A DNA stretch of 64,000 nt from Antedon mediterranea (lineage: Eukaryota > Echinodermata > Crinoidea > Comatulida > Antedonidae): assembly GCF_964355755.1 (NCBI RefSeq), contig NC_092671.1:12568501-12632500 (forward strand), given 5' to 3'. The notes below the pieces were generated by a model, which did no database searches, had not been told where the DNA came from, and saw only the letters and a program-made list of their open reading frames with translations. A program made the position numbers and the translations under genes. This document shows positions 27,901 to 42,900 of this stretch, piece after piece (the stretch's first letter is position 1; each line of letters begins with the position of its first letter).

Positions 27901-30900
27901 GGATTATGTTCCAAAAGTAGATCAAGCAGAGTTGAGAACACCACCTGCATTCACAAAATTCATCAATCACTGCCGTCTTTATGAAGGGGATGAGGCAAGG
28001 TTTGATGTTGCTGTTATTGGAGATCCAACTCCTGACATCAAGTGGTTCAGAAATGGTATTCAAATTGAAGACTCTCCTGAATTTCATGTTAGAGTGGCCA
28101 TTGATGGATCTAGTTGTCTTGTCATTCCAAGAGCACAGATTACGGATTCTGGCCAGATTACTTGTCGTGCAGAGAACAGTGCCGGTGTTGCTTCATGCAC
28201 TGCCAAACTCATTGTTGAAGGTATATTTTTTCCCCAACATTGATTCAAAATAGCTTCACTTCACCTATGTGAGAATGATTTTAAAAATATAATTCTCAAT
28301 TAGTGCAGTAAAAATGCATGCAGTACATGAGCCCCTAGTATGATTAATTCTAAAATTTTGTCTGAAAAATCTTAATCCACTAAGTAAACTTCAGATACAT
28401 TCAGGTACTATAATATCTATAAATAGTTAGTGAATGATTCCATGTTCTATTGAAACTTTTCTTTGCAGTATTACCCAGTGATATTGAGCAAAAGATGCAT
28501 TCTTCTTTGCTAGTTGCTCCAGAGGAGTACACTTCTGATATTGAAATTCTTCTTGAACCTCGAACCAAAATAACACCTCCAACATTTACCTCATACATGA
28601 GTAATCAAGACATGCCTGTAGGTAGTACAGTTTCATTCAAATGTAGTGTATCTGGCTACCCAAGGCCTACTGTTAGATGGTTTAAGGTAAGTTGTAGGAT
28701 TTTAATATGAGATTGCCATAGTACGCTTGTTGACAATGTTTAATGAATACTTGCCAATATAGAATTTGACTTTTTTAATATAATATTTTGATAGTGAATG
28801 GCAGTTTTATTATATGAGAGTTCGGTTTTCTTTTTCAGAATGGAAGTGAGCTGAGACCAGCTGGTCGTGTCCACATTCGTATCACACAGGATGGCTCTTG
28901 CATACTTAAAATAAAAATGATCCAACCAACTGATGCTGCCAAATATATGGTGAAGGCAGCAAATCCTGCTGGTGAGGCAACATGTGTGGCTGATTTACAT
29001 GTCAAAGGTCAGTTTAACTTTCTCACTAATGTAATGCAGTTAGCCCTATCCTTATGTTGAATTAAAAAACAACCTAAACTAAATACAGAAATGTAATTTA
29101 TCTTTGGATAGTTGTTCATTGATTATTGAAGGACTCAATTTAATTATGTTGAAGACAAATACTTATTTTATTTGGTTTTTAGTTGATACAGCTTCTTACG
29201 ATAGTGATTTAAGTGAGGCCAGACAAGAAATGAAGGTGCATATCCTTCAAGACAGACTTCAACCACATCCTGGATTTGTACATCGTACAACAGAAAGAAG
29301 TCAACCTGATGTTGTTACACAGCAGGTAATCACAAGAGAAGGATCTGATACAGAGGAATTTCAACGTATTAGAAAGAAAACTACAACAACCACAACAACA
29401 ACTGTGACTGAAACAGTAACAGAGGAAGAATCTGCAACTGAAGATCTTCCAAGACAAGTTGTCCGACCTCTGACCTTTCAACCTATAGCGTATACACAAC
29501 CACCAATTAATATTAAATTGTCTTTTGAGGGTATGCCTCATGGTTATGTTCCTCTGCCTTATGGTGAACCGATGCCAGAACCTCCAAAATTTGTACAGCT
29601 CCTCCATGATACTGTTGCAACAGAGGGTGATTCTGTTCAGCTTGAATGCTTTGTATCTGGAAGTCCACCTCTTAGAATCTGGTGGTACAAAGGCCAAACA
29701 CCGATTACTAACTCTTCAGATTTTCAGTACATTATACAAGAGAACCGTATCTTGTTGGTTATAAAAGAAGTCTTGCTTCATGATGAAGGAGAGTATACTT
29801 GTCGTGCTGAGAACAGTTATGGCACTGCTACTTGTAGTACAAGCCTTAAAGTTGTAGGTATGTAATGCACGTTTTTCTAATCTTGATATTAAGTTAAAAA
29901 AAAAAAAATTGTTTTAATCTTACATTTTTTACGAACAACCTAACAAAAAGCAATAATAATTTTGATGTTCTATTCTATTAATGAAACATTCTAATGGTCA
30001 TTTAATGCAGCTACTTAATGAATAAAAATGATATTAATAATTACATTTCAGCATCAAGGTCTGACATAAGTGAAGATATTTCTGGACAAGAAGCATATCG
30101 CAAGACATCGTCTAAAACCACTGCAACTACTGAAGAGATACTGACTAGTGACTTTGAGAAACAAGAGCGTGTTAAACCACCAAGGTTCCTAAATGAGCTA
30201 CTTGATATTGAAGTTACAGAGGGAAGTACTGCTAAGTTTGATGCTAAAGTGACTGGCTATCCCATGCCATTGATAAAGTGGTATAGCGATGGTTTAGAGA
30301 TCCAAGCAGGTGGTAGATACACAATTCAATATGATGATTTCGGTCATTGCTCTCTCACTATTTATGACCTTAAGCGTGAAGACTCTGCTGACATTGAGTG
30401 TAGAGCAATTAATATTGCTGGAGAAGAGGCTTCAAGCTATGCAGACCTAATAGTAAAGCCAACACAAGTGAAAGAGAAAAAACCAAAAAGAAAACGCAAA
30501 GAAACGAGTATTATCATTGGTCATGGAGAGAAACCCAGATTTATTAAACAAGTTGCACCATGTGAGGTACAGAAAGGCGAAAAGGTACAATTTTTGTGCC
30601 AGGTTTGTGGCAATCCTGAACCAAAAGTGATGTGGTTTAAAGATGGTAGACCAATTGTGAGTAGTTCAAATGTTAGTGTGACTGAAAGCAATAATGGATA
30701 TTGCTCTTTGACCATTCATCAAGTTGAAGAACTTAATGAAGGAGAATATATGTGTAAGGCAGTAAATGAGCTTGGGAAAGCTATTTGCTATGCCGATTTG
30801 ACAGTAGATGTATCCGTCAAATCAGATGAATTTGAAATTACAGTGGATGATATACTAGAGTCAATGCCAGACTTAGAAGTAGAAACAAGTGAATCCACAT

Positions 30901-33900
30901 CGTTAAGATCAGTGACCAAAGTTCTCATTCCAGTCGAGCCAAAGAAAACAGTTTCAACTCAAGAAAAAGTTGTTGAAGATGTAAATGTTTTAAAAGAAGA
31001 AATAGTTGTAGATCATGTTCCTCCAGCTGATACAGAACCTGAATTTCATGTTCAAGAATCAGTGTATGTGGAGGAACAATGTAAGCCAAAAATTATTGTG
31101 CCTCTACAAGATGACATAGGAGAAATTGGTAAAGACATTACCCTAGAGTGCACAGTATATGGAAAACCCAGGCCAGAAATAAAATGGCTAATGAATGGGG
31201 AACCTACACATGGAAATAGATACATTAGCCTCCTTGAATTGGATGGTAGATGTATATTGGTTATTACCATTATTAAAGATGACCATGAAGCAATTTACGA
31301 GTGCAGAGCAACAAATATATTAGGAACAACATCTACTAGTTGTGAAATTAGATTACTTGATGCTCAGAAAAAGGTCTTGTCAAAAGGATTTTCTGACAGA
31401 TTTCAACCAGTTGAATTCCAGGTTAATGTTCCCACAGAAAAGGAAATTGAGACAGTAACCAGACGCCGAGTAACAGAGAGTATCTTTAAACCTGGAACAG
31501 TAATGCAACAGAAATCGGTAGCTGAGGTTGAGCCTAAACGTGTTGATTCCAGGCATGTAGAGTTAGAGTTTACATTCCAAGGTAGGCAAGATGCTAATGT
31601 TAGTGTGGAAGCTATTCCTGAAGAACCTGTCGATGTGCTTTCTGAAAAATTGTTTGAACAGAAACCTGTTGTTCATAGACAGATTAGTAAAGCTGCAGTG
31701 GAACCAGCAAAATATGACTCTAAGCAACCTGAACTTGAATTTACTTTTAATAGAGGGCAGCAAGAAATGATTGGTGAAGTTGTATTTGGTGATTCTATAA
31801 ATGGAACTACAGAAAGCTTTTCAAGAATTGGTCCTGATGGTGATTCCATTGAGACAATAACAAAAACAACTAAAAAGACTGTAACTGAAACAATTACCAC
31901 ATCACCAACAGATTCAAATATTCCTCAAAGGCAAACATCACTCATTGAACTTGAAAAGAGGCCAGAAACCTTTGAGCCACTTGAATTTACATTTGGTACT
32001 AAAGGGGCTGATCAAACTCAAATAAAGCGTGAATTGTCACCTGAGGAAGAATTATTACATTTATCGTCACTTGATTATCAGAAACAACTAATGAAGGAAA
32101 TAAAACCTCTTTTCGCACCAGAACCAATAAAAATGGAATTCACTCCACCTGAAAAAGTTGAAATTATTCTTCGGCCAGAAGAAATTAGGAAGCTTTCTCC
32201 ATTAACAATTACTGTTGAACCAGTAAAAAAGACAGAATTTCATGTTGCAAAAGAAGAAGTAATGGAAGGAGAAATGCCAGAAGGTGACTTATCATCAGGT
32301 ATAGATGAATACATTGACATTGACTTTGATAACATACTAGAAGGTATTGATACTGTTCCAGAGGAACAAATTGTTCAACAGAGCACAGAATGTTCTTTGG
32401 AGGAGATGAAATTTGAGGTACGTAAACCTGAAGCTATTGAGCCAGTACAGGAAAATGTTCTTAAAGAAGAACCTCTACCACACTTCGATTTGACTAAACC
32501 ACAAATAGTTGAACGTAAGCCAGGTATTGAAGAAGTGTATCCAGATTATGAAGCAGATGTCTTCTTTACACCTCCAAGAGTTGTGAGACCTTTAAATGAT
32601 GTTGAGGTTAATGTTGGAGTAGATGTCCGGTTGGAATGTCAAATAATTGGTAACCCACATCCAACTATAATTTGGCTACGTGATGGAAAAAGAATAAAAA
32701 GTGACAGATTCCTTTCCTTGACTGAAAAGGATGGAACCTGTGTTCTCCTTATCAGTCCAGTTTGTGAGGATGATGATGCTGAGTTTGAATGTCATGCTGA
32801 AAACTCAGAAGGTTTTGTGTCAACATATGCAGACATAATATTAATGGAGTATGAAACAACTATCACTGATGAATTGCACAAAACGGAAGTGTTGTTTGAT
32901 ACAGAAGATAGATCTTTAAAACCTGTGGAATTACAAATTGAAATGAAACAACCTTCAGAAGTAGAAGGATCCAAGCCAGAAGTAGAAAAACCTAAGCCAG
33001 AAGTAGAAGGACCCAAGCCAGGAAAGGCACCAACAGTTTTGGTGCCACTGCAGGATTTAGAAGTTCCACTTGCTGATGATGCAAGGCTTGAATGCCAAAT
33101 TATTGGGGAACCAATTCCAACAATATCTTGGTTAAGAGATCAGGAACTTATTTCTGGTGAAAGATTTGTAACTTTACAAGAAAAAGATGGTAATTGTCTA
33201 CTTTTAATTACTCCAGTTACAGAGGATGATGACACAATATTTGAATGCAAAGCAGAAAATCCCTTGGGAATTTCATCAACTTCATGTGAAGTAATTGTGA
33301 CTGAGGCACATAAAACTGAAATAAGCATGGAAGGAGAACCTCAGAGTTTTCAACCAATTGAATTAATTCTAGAAAAAGAGAGTGAATTAGTTCCAGAGTA
33401 TGGTGAATATGTAGAAAGGCCAGAATTTGAAGTAACCATTGAACAAGTACCATATACTTCAGAGAAAGGGGTCATTATCGAAACAACTGAGACAACTAAA
33501 ACTGAAGTTACCATGGAGACACAACCAAAGAGTTTACAACCAATTGAATTAATTTCACAGCCTGAAGTAGAAAAACCTGAATTTGAGATAAGCATTGAAC
33601 AATTACTACCTACTACAGAGGAATCAGTTGTTTTGCAAACAACAGAGATGGTTAAAACGGAAGTTACCATGGAAAGAGAACCACAGAATTTACAACCAAT
33701 TGAGATGATTCTGGAAAAGGAGAGTGAGTTAGTTCCAGAGTATGCTGAATATGTAGAAGCTGAAAGGCCAGAGTTTGAAGTAACCATTGAACAAGTACCA
33801 CCTACTTCTGAGGAAGAGGTTATTTTGAAAACTGAAACAATTAAAACTGAAGTTACCATGGAAAGAGAACCACAGACCTTCCAACCAATTGAATTAATTC

Positions 33901-36900
33901 TAGAAAAAGAGAGCAAATTAGTTCCAGAGTATGGTGAATATGTAGACATTAAACAACCAGAATTTGAAGAAACCATTGAACAAGTACCATCTACATTAGA
34001 GGAAGGGGTTGTTATCAAAACAACTGAAACAATTAAAACTGAAGTTACCATGGAGACACAACCAATGAGTTTACAACCAATTGAATTAATTGTGGAAAGA
34101 GAAGGAGAAACTGAAACAACAATAACTGATGAAATGCATAAAACAGATGTGGTGATTGATACAGAAGATAAAACTTTACAACCTGTGGAATTACAAATAG
34201 AAATGAAGCAACCTTCACAATTAGAAGAGTTGAAGCCAGAATTGGTTGAAAAACAACCTACAGCAAGGGCGCCAACAGTTTTGGTACCATTGCAAGATGT
34301 AGAAGTTCCACTTTCTGATGATGCAAGGCTTGAATGCCAAATTATTGGGGAGCCAATTCCAGCTATAACTTGGTTAAGAGACCAAGAACTCATTTCTGGT
34401 GATCGATTTGTAAGTTTACAAGAAAAGGATGGTAATTGTCTACTTTTAATTAGTCCAGTTACAGAGGATGATGACACAATATTTGAATGCAAAGCAGAAA
34501 ATACTATGGGAATGGCATCAACCTCATGTGAAGTAATTGTGACTGTTGAAACACCTGAAGCACATAAAACTGAAATAATTCTGGAAGAAAAACCTCAAAG
34601 TGTTCAACCAATACAGTTAGTTTTGGAAGCAGATGAATTACTTTCAGAGCCCAAAGTGGAAAAACCTGAATTTGAGATAAGTATTGAGCAATTACCAACT
34701 ACTACAGAGGAAAAGGTTGTTTTGGAAACAAGAGAGACAATTAAAACCGAAGTAACCATTGAAACAGAGCCCCAGAGTGTTCAACCCATTGAGATGATTC
34801 TGGAAGCTGAAAAGCCAGAGTTTAAAGGAACCATTGAACAAGTACCACCTATTTCAGAGAAAGAGGTTATTTTGAAAACTGAAACAATTAAAACTGAAGT
34901 TACCATCGAAAGAGAACCACAGAGCTTCCAACCAATTGAAATGATTCTGGAAAAGGAGAGTGAGTTAGTTCCAGAGTATGCTGAATATGTAGAAGCTGAA
35001 AGGCCAGAATTTGAAGTAACCATTGAACAAGTACCACCTACTTCAGAGAAAGAAGTTATTTTGGAAACAGCTGAAATAATTAAAACTGAAGTCACCATGG
35101 AAAGAGAACCACAGAGTTTACAACCAGTTGAATTAATTCTTGAAAAGGAGAGTGAGTTAGTTCCAGAGTATGGTGAATATGTAGAAGCTGAAAGGTCAGA
35201 GTTTGAAGTAACCATTGAACAAGTGCCATCTACTTCTGAGGAAGAGGTTGTTTTGGAAAAAACTGAAATAATTAAAACTGAAGTTACACTGGAAACAGAA
35301 CCTAAGAGCTTCCAACCAATTGAATTAATTCTAGAAAAAGAGAGCGAATTAGTTCCAGAGTATGGTGAATATGTAGAAATTGAACAACCAGAATTTAAAG
35401 TACCATCTACGTCAAAGGAAGAGGTTGTTATCAAAACAACTGAAACAATTAAAACTGAAGTTACCATGGAGACACAACCAATGAGTTTACAACCAATTGA
35501 ATTAATTGTGGAAAAAGAAGGAGGAACTGAAACAACTATAACTGATGAAATGCATAAAACAGATGTGGTGATTGATACAGAAGATAAAACTTTACAACCT
35601 GTGGAATTACAAATAGAAATGAAGCAACCTTCACAATTAGAAGAGTTGAAGCCAGAATTGGTTGAAAAACAACCTAAGGGAAAGGCACCAACAGTTTTGG
35701 TACCATTGCAAGATATAGAAGTTCCACTTTCTGATGATGCAAGGCTTGAATGCCAAATTATTGGGGAGCCAATTCCAACTATAACTTGGTTAAGAGACCA
35801 AGAAATAATTTCTGGTGATCGATTTGTAAGTTTACAAGAAAAGGATGGTAATTGTCTACTTTTAATTAGTCCAGTTACAAAGGATGATGAAACACTATTT
35901 GAATGCAAAGCAGAAAATTCTATGGGAATGGCATCAACCTCATGTGAAGTAATTGTGACTGTTGAAACAACTGAAGCACATACAGCTGAAATAGTCCTGG
36001 AAGAAGAAACTCAAAGTTTGCAACCAATACAATCAGTTTTGGAAGCAGATGAATTAATTTCAGAGCCCAAAGTGGAAAAACCTGAATTTGAGATAAGTAT
36101 TGAGCAATTACCAACTACTACAGAGGAAAAGGTTGTTTTGGAAACAAGAGAGAAAATTAAAACCGAAGTAACCATTGAAACAGAGCCCCATAGTTTTCAA
36201 CCCATTGAGATGATTCTGGAAGCTGAAAAGCCAGAGTTTAAAGGAACCATTGAACAAGTACCACCTATTTCAGAGAAAGAGGTTATTTTGAAAACTGAAA
36301 CAATTAAAACTGAAGTTACCATCGAAAGAGAACCACAGAGCTTCCAACCAATTGAAATGATTCTGGAAAAGGAGAGTGAGTTAGTTCCAGAGTATGCTGA
36401 ATATGTAGAAGCTGAAAGGCCAGAATTTGAAGTAGCCATTGAACAAGTACCACCTACTTCAGAGAAAGAAGTTATTTTGGAAACAGCTGAAATAATTAAA
36501 ACTGAAGTTACCATGGAAAGAGAACCACAGAGTTTACAACCAGTTGAATTAATTCTTGAAAAGGAGAGTGAGTTAGTTCCAGAGTATGGTGAATATGTAG
36601 AAGCTGAAAGGTCAGAGTTTGAAGTAACCATTGAACAAGTGCCATCTACTTCTAAGGAAGAGGTTGTTTTGGAAAAAACTGAAATAATTAAAACTGAAGT
36701 TACACTGGAAACGGAACCTAAGAGCTTCCAACCAATTGAATTAATTCTAGAAAAAGAGAGCGAATTAGTTCCAGAGTATGGTGAATATGTAGAAATTGAA
36801 CAACCAGAATTTAAAGTACCATCTACGTCAAAGGAAGAGGTTGTTATCAAAACAACTGAAACAATTAAAACTGAAGTTACCATGGAGACACAACCAATGA

Positions 36901-39900
36901 GTTTACAACCAATTGAATTAATTGTGGAAAAAGAAGGAGGAACTGAAACAACAATAACTGATGAAATGCATAAAACAGATGTGGTGATTGATACAGAAGA
37001 TAAAACTTTACAACCTGTGGAATTACAAATAGAAATGAAGCAACCTTCACAATTAGAAGAGTTGAAGCCAGAATTGGTTGAAAAACAACCTAAGGGAAAG
37101 GCACCAACAGTTTTGGTACCATTGCAAGATATAGAAGTTCCACTTTCTGATGATGCAAGGCTTGAATGCCAAATTATTGGGGAGCCAATTCCAACTATAA
37201 CTTGGTTAAGAGACCAAGAAATAATTTCTGGTGGTCGATTTGTAAGTTTACAAGAAAAGGATGGTAATTGTCTACTGTTAATTAGTCCAGTTACAGAGGA
37301 TGATGAAACACTATTTGAATGCAAAGCAGAAAATTCTATGGGAATGGCATCAACCTCATGTGAAGTAATTGTGACTGTTGAAACAACTGAAGCACATACA
37401 GCTGAAATAGTCCTGGAAGAAGAAACTCAAAGTTTGCAACCAATACAATCAGTTTTGGAAGCAGATGAATTACTTTCAGAGCCCAAAGTGGAAAAACCTG
37501 AATTTGAGATAAGCATTGAGCAATTACCAACTACTACAGATGTTGTTTTGGAAACAATTAAAACTGAAGTTACCATGGAAAGAGAACCACAGAGTTTACA
37601 ACCAATTGAGATGATTCTGGAAAAGGAGAGTGAGTTAGTTCCAGAGTATGCTGAATATGTAGAAGCTGAAAGGTCCGAATTTGAAGTAACCATTGAACAA
37701 GTACTACCTACTTCAGAGAAAGAGGTTATTTTGGAAACAGCTGAAATAATTAAAACTGAAGTTACCATGGAAAAAGAACCACAGAGTTTACAACCAATTG
37801 AATTAATTCTTGAAAAAGAGAGTGAATTAGTTCCAGAGTTTGCTGAATATGTAGAAGCTGAAAAGTCAGAGTTTGAAGAAACCATTGAACAAGTACCACC
37901 TATTTCAGAGAAAGAGATTATTTTGAAAACTGAAACAAATAAAACTGAAGTTACCATCGAAAGAGAACCACAGAGTTTACAACCAATTGAATTAATTCTG
38001 GAAAAAGATAGTGAATTAGTTTCAGAGCATGGTGAATATGTAGAAACTGAAAAGCCAGAGTTTGAAGTAACAATTGAACAGCTACCACCTACTCCTGAGG
38101 AAGAGGTTATTTTGAAAACTGAAACAATTAAAACTGAAGTTACCATCGAAAGAGAACCACAGAGTTTACAACCAATTGAATTAATTCTGGAAAAAGAGAA
38201 TGAGTTAGTTCCAGAATATGTACCATCTACTCCTGAACAAGATGTAGTTTTGGAAACAACTGAGACAATTAAACCTGAAGTTGCAATTGAAAGAGAACCA
38301 CAGAGTTTAGAAAAGGAAAGTAAATTGGTACCGGAGTATGGAGATTATGTGGAAGTTAAACAAATCCCAACTGCTTTAGATGAAGAAGTTGCTCATGAAG
38401 TAGAAATAGCATTTGAAAAACCAACTCTATTTATCAAAGTAAAGTTATATGACATTGAGGCAGAACCTGGTGATGATGCACGATTAGAATGTCAAATAGT
38501 AGGAAAACCTACACCAAATCTAACTTGGAAGAAAGACGGTAAACCATTGGACAAATCTAATTATATATCTTTGTATGAAAAGGATGGTACATGTGTTTTA
38601 ATCATAACACCATTCTATGAAAAAGATCAAGGAATGTACCAATGTGTTGGAGTAAATCCTGCTGGTAATGTTGTTACTTCAGCATTAGTGAAATGTAAAT
38701 TGATTAAAGGTAAGATAGTAGAAATTTGATGATGATGTGCTTTGATAATTTTTTTTTATTTATATTTCTAAAAAGTTTTTTTTCCCCAATTAATTTTTTT
38801 AATGCTAACATTTGTTTTGTAAATGAATTACTTTTTGCAGTAAAACTGTACATCATTGTATTATAACTTTTATTTGATGTGTATATTTGACGTGATTATT
38901 GCAGTGTAACTTTAACATTGCTTTCTGTTCTAAGGAATTAAGGATGAAGCTAAAAACAAACAACTAGATACAAATATTATCCTTGAGTTAACTAAAGATA
39001 CAGAGGTAAAAGTTATTAATGATGATTTTGGTTTGGTTCAAGAGGTAACAAAATGTACAACAACTACCACCACCACCACCACCAAAGAAATAACGGATGT
39101 ATTAGAAGAACCTAAACAAGATTTAGGTCTACCACGTGAAAATATGCTACAAAAATTCATGGATTCATTGCCATTGGAACCTAAAGAAATTGATGAGGAT
39201 GTAAATTCAGAACAAATGAAGCCACTAAAAGATGAACCAAAAGAGCACTTTAAAATAATGGAAGTTGTTGATACTGAACTGGTTACAGATGGGATTATAG
39301 ATACAACTATAGAAACTGCAACTCCAGATAAAGACATAGAAAACGAAAAACCTGAAATAACTGATATTAAATATTTTTCAATAACAATGAAACCTGCTAA
39401 AAATGAAGAACTTGAACTGGGGCCTGAACAAGTTCTTGAAGGAGAAATGCCAGTATTAGATTTTTCTTTTGAACCTGGGGAACATATTTCAATTGATTTT
39501 GGTAAAATATTGCCTTTACAGGAATCTGCAGTGGAAGAAGAACAAAGTTATCCTGATTTTGTTGGGGAATTTTCTCCAAGTGATATGAAGTTTCACATTA
39601 GCAAACCAGAACCTATTGAAAACATAGAACATCTTCCATCAGAAATAGCAGTATCTTCTGAGGTACAACAAGATATTTATGAGCACCCTATAATCATGAA
39701 ACCACTGAAAGATGATGTACATGTTGAAAGTGATGGTGCAGACTCTAAACTTCAGCTATTAGAGGCAATCAATGAGTTGTCCTCCTTGGTTACCAAAATC
39801 CAGCCCATCAAAAAATCAGAAATTGAATTACAGCCTGAACAAATACTTCAAGGGGAAATGCCAGAAGTAGATTTTTCAGTAGCCCCAGTTGAATACCTTC

Positions 39901-42900
39901 CCATTGATTTTGATAAATTTATGCCTTCAAAAGAAGTTGCAGTTAAGGAACCACTAAAATATGTCGGAAAAATAGAGAATTTTTCTCCTGTTGATATGAA
40001 ATTTGATATATCCAAACCAGAAATCATTGAAAATGTCAAAGAAATTATAGATGACTTTACAGTTACAGAAGTAACAAAACCTGTTAAATTTCCACAAGTA
40101 ACTGAGTCAACAGTAATGCCATCTGATCAAAATGCTCTGGAACAATCCCTCCAAACACCAGTTGAAATAGTTTCTAAAGAATGTCCTAAATCTCACCCCA
40201 TGAAAGCTAAAGAAACACTCCAACCAGTAATGTCTCTAGTTGAGTCTCAGACAAAACCTGAGATTTTAAAGGGTTTAAATGATGTTGAAACATACATTGG
40301 CGATATTGTTACTCTACAATGTCAAATTCAAAGTTCTCTAGAGACAGATATACAATGGTACAGAAATGGAAGTTTGTTATCGAAAGATGATACAAGGTAC
40401 GAAAAATCAATTAAGGATGGTACTGCTGTACTACGAATTAGTCCTGTAGAAGAAGAAGATGACACAGAATTTAGATGTACAGCTACTAATATTGCTGGAA
40501 ATGTATCTACATATTGTGAAGTCATAATTGAAGGTCAGTATTTTGTTTTAATATTTACAATTATTATGTGTACGTAAATTGTTTTAAGTGTATTTATTGA
40601 ATTTACTGATTTCTTTTACCTGTGATCTTTGCTACATGCATACAATAACCCAGATATATTTATTGTTAAAATTAAAATTCAAAATAAAGTAAAGTATACT
40701 ATTACAATAAACATAAACTACTTTTCTCAATTATTCACATATTTTAAAATATAATCAGCCTTTTGTTAACACAGTTGATAGCTAAATTAAAGATAAAATT
40801 TACTTATAAAAAACTGTAACATTTTCTCAGTTCTTCGAAGCAAGAAAGTATTCTCTGCTTCAGAACGAAAGCAGAAAGCGTTGTCATTGCCAACATGTGA
40901 ACAACTAGAGCTACAACAACCTTCCACAGCAAAGACAGGTGGCATGCATCTAGACATTATAGATTCAATTCAATTTCCTTCTATTCAGAATGACAAACCA
41001 GAAACTTGTGTTTCAGTGCCATGCTTTGTCCAACAGTTAGCTCCTGTTTTTTGTTCCTCTGGTAAAAGTGTAAATCTAATTGCCCATGTCGTTGGTAATC
41101 CAAATCCCACCATTCAGTGGTTTAAAAATGGTAGGCCGGTTGCTGGTGAAAGATTTCACGTTAGCCACCATGGACAAGGGTTAATTGAACTGAAGATAAA
41201 CAAAATAAGTGTTGGGGATAATGGAACATATGAATGTAAAGCAGTCAATAGCCATGGTGTAGCAATTGCGACAACAAAGCTTAATGTTGAAGATTTGAAT
41301 GTTCATACCACAACTGTCTTGAAGCATTACACTACTGAAGACATTTTAAAATATAAAAATGAAACATGCAAAGAAGAAATGTATGATATAATGGAAAAAG
41401 ATTTTGAACCTATCGCATTTCTCAAAACACTTCCACTTAAAGTTGAAGCTGAAATTGGTGGTACTGTCCGGGCTGAATGTAGAGTTATAGGCTATCCCAA
41501 ACCAACAATTGAATGGCTTGTAGATGGTAAATTAGTTTCAGGTGATAGATTTGTCGGTATTCATAGGAATGATCAAGCTGTTTTGGTTATAACACCTGTA
41601 AAGCTAAGTGATCAAGGAATAATTCAGTGCAGAGCTTCACATCCAATGGGCAATGCATCTAGTTTTGCAACTTTGAAGGTTTTTGAAAAGTCCCAACATA
41701 AACCATCGCTGATAAGAAAATCTGAAAAACTTGCAACATGTTCTTCACTACCAATTGAACTACCAAAAATAGTTGTAGACAGTTTTGATGATGAACATGA
41801 TGATAGACTAACTGAAAATAATGAACAACTTGCTACCAAAGATACCAATGAAGCTGTTCATGTTTCCTCTCAACCTGAACTTAACCCATATTTAGAGAAC
41901 CATAACACATATCCAGATATTAATGCATCTTCACAAAAAATCTTTGTTGATTTAGCTGAAAATCAAACATGTATATCCGAAAAAGATTCTACATTTGAAA
42001 ATGTTGTAATTAAAGATGAGTCTATGTTAGAAGAATATTTTCAAAGTGGATCTATTGGCCAACCTTATGTTTGTCCTAAATCACTAGGCACAAATATGGA
42101 TTTCCAAGAAAATAACATAAAACAGTTGGAATTTTGTAAAGAACTTGATAACTGTAGAAGTAAAGTGGGAGGTACTGCTTGTTTTGAATGTCAGGTAATT
42201 GCCAGTCCATCAAGTTCTGTAAAGTGGTTTAAAGATGGTAATTTGTTAACAATCAATGATAGATATATCATGATCAATGAGTCCAATGGATATTGCTTTT
42301 TGGTTATTTACCCTATTGTTGAAACTGATGAAGGAACATACGAGTGTCGCACTGTTGAAAATGATTGTGAAGTTTCTACTTTTGGTAGCCTAATTATTGA
42401 CACTGAAAGCTTGCTCTTGAAGAATTCCAATGTATGCCCAACAAGCAACTTATGTAAAGTGGATAATTCTGAAATGGCTACTACCGAGGCAGATGGTGAA
42501 AGCTGTAGCAACATAAAAACATTGTCACTAGAAGAAGAGCTTAAAGGTTGGAGTACAGTTTGATTTTAAGAACACCAGAATAAAGTTTATCCTTCACACC
42601 AAGATTAACTGGAATGAACCTTACTTCCATCAGTTGTAAAATATCACAATGAGTTTCACTTGCACTATTTTGTATACAACACTTTCTTCTGTCATTTAGT
42701 ACACAGTAATGCAAACAGTTCATATCTCATATTCACAAACTAAATTAATTTACCCTTTCACGCATACAAATACCGCACATTCATAGATATTAGCTGTGTC
42801 ATTTTTTTAAAGACAAATTCCCTTTTTATGCACTGTGCTACAAAATTACTTATTTTTTGTCAAACAAAAGATTTTTTGTTTAGGTTCTGGCACTGTATTA

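Noticed and set aside
33350-38146. Long minus-strand open frames (up to 380 codons) across the giant exon
   Set aside because: They are antisense shadows of the biased repeat codons: Ser/Ile/Thr-rich low-complexity translations that recur with the same 1,416-bp period as the sense repeat.
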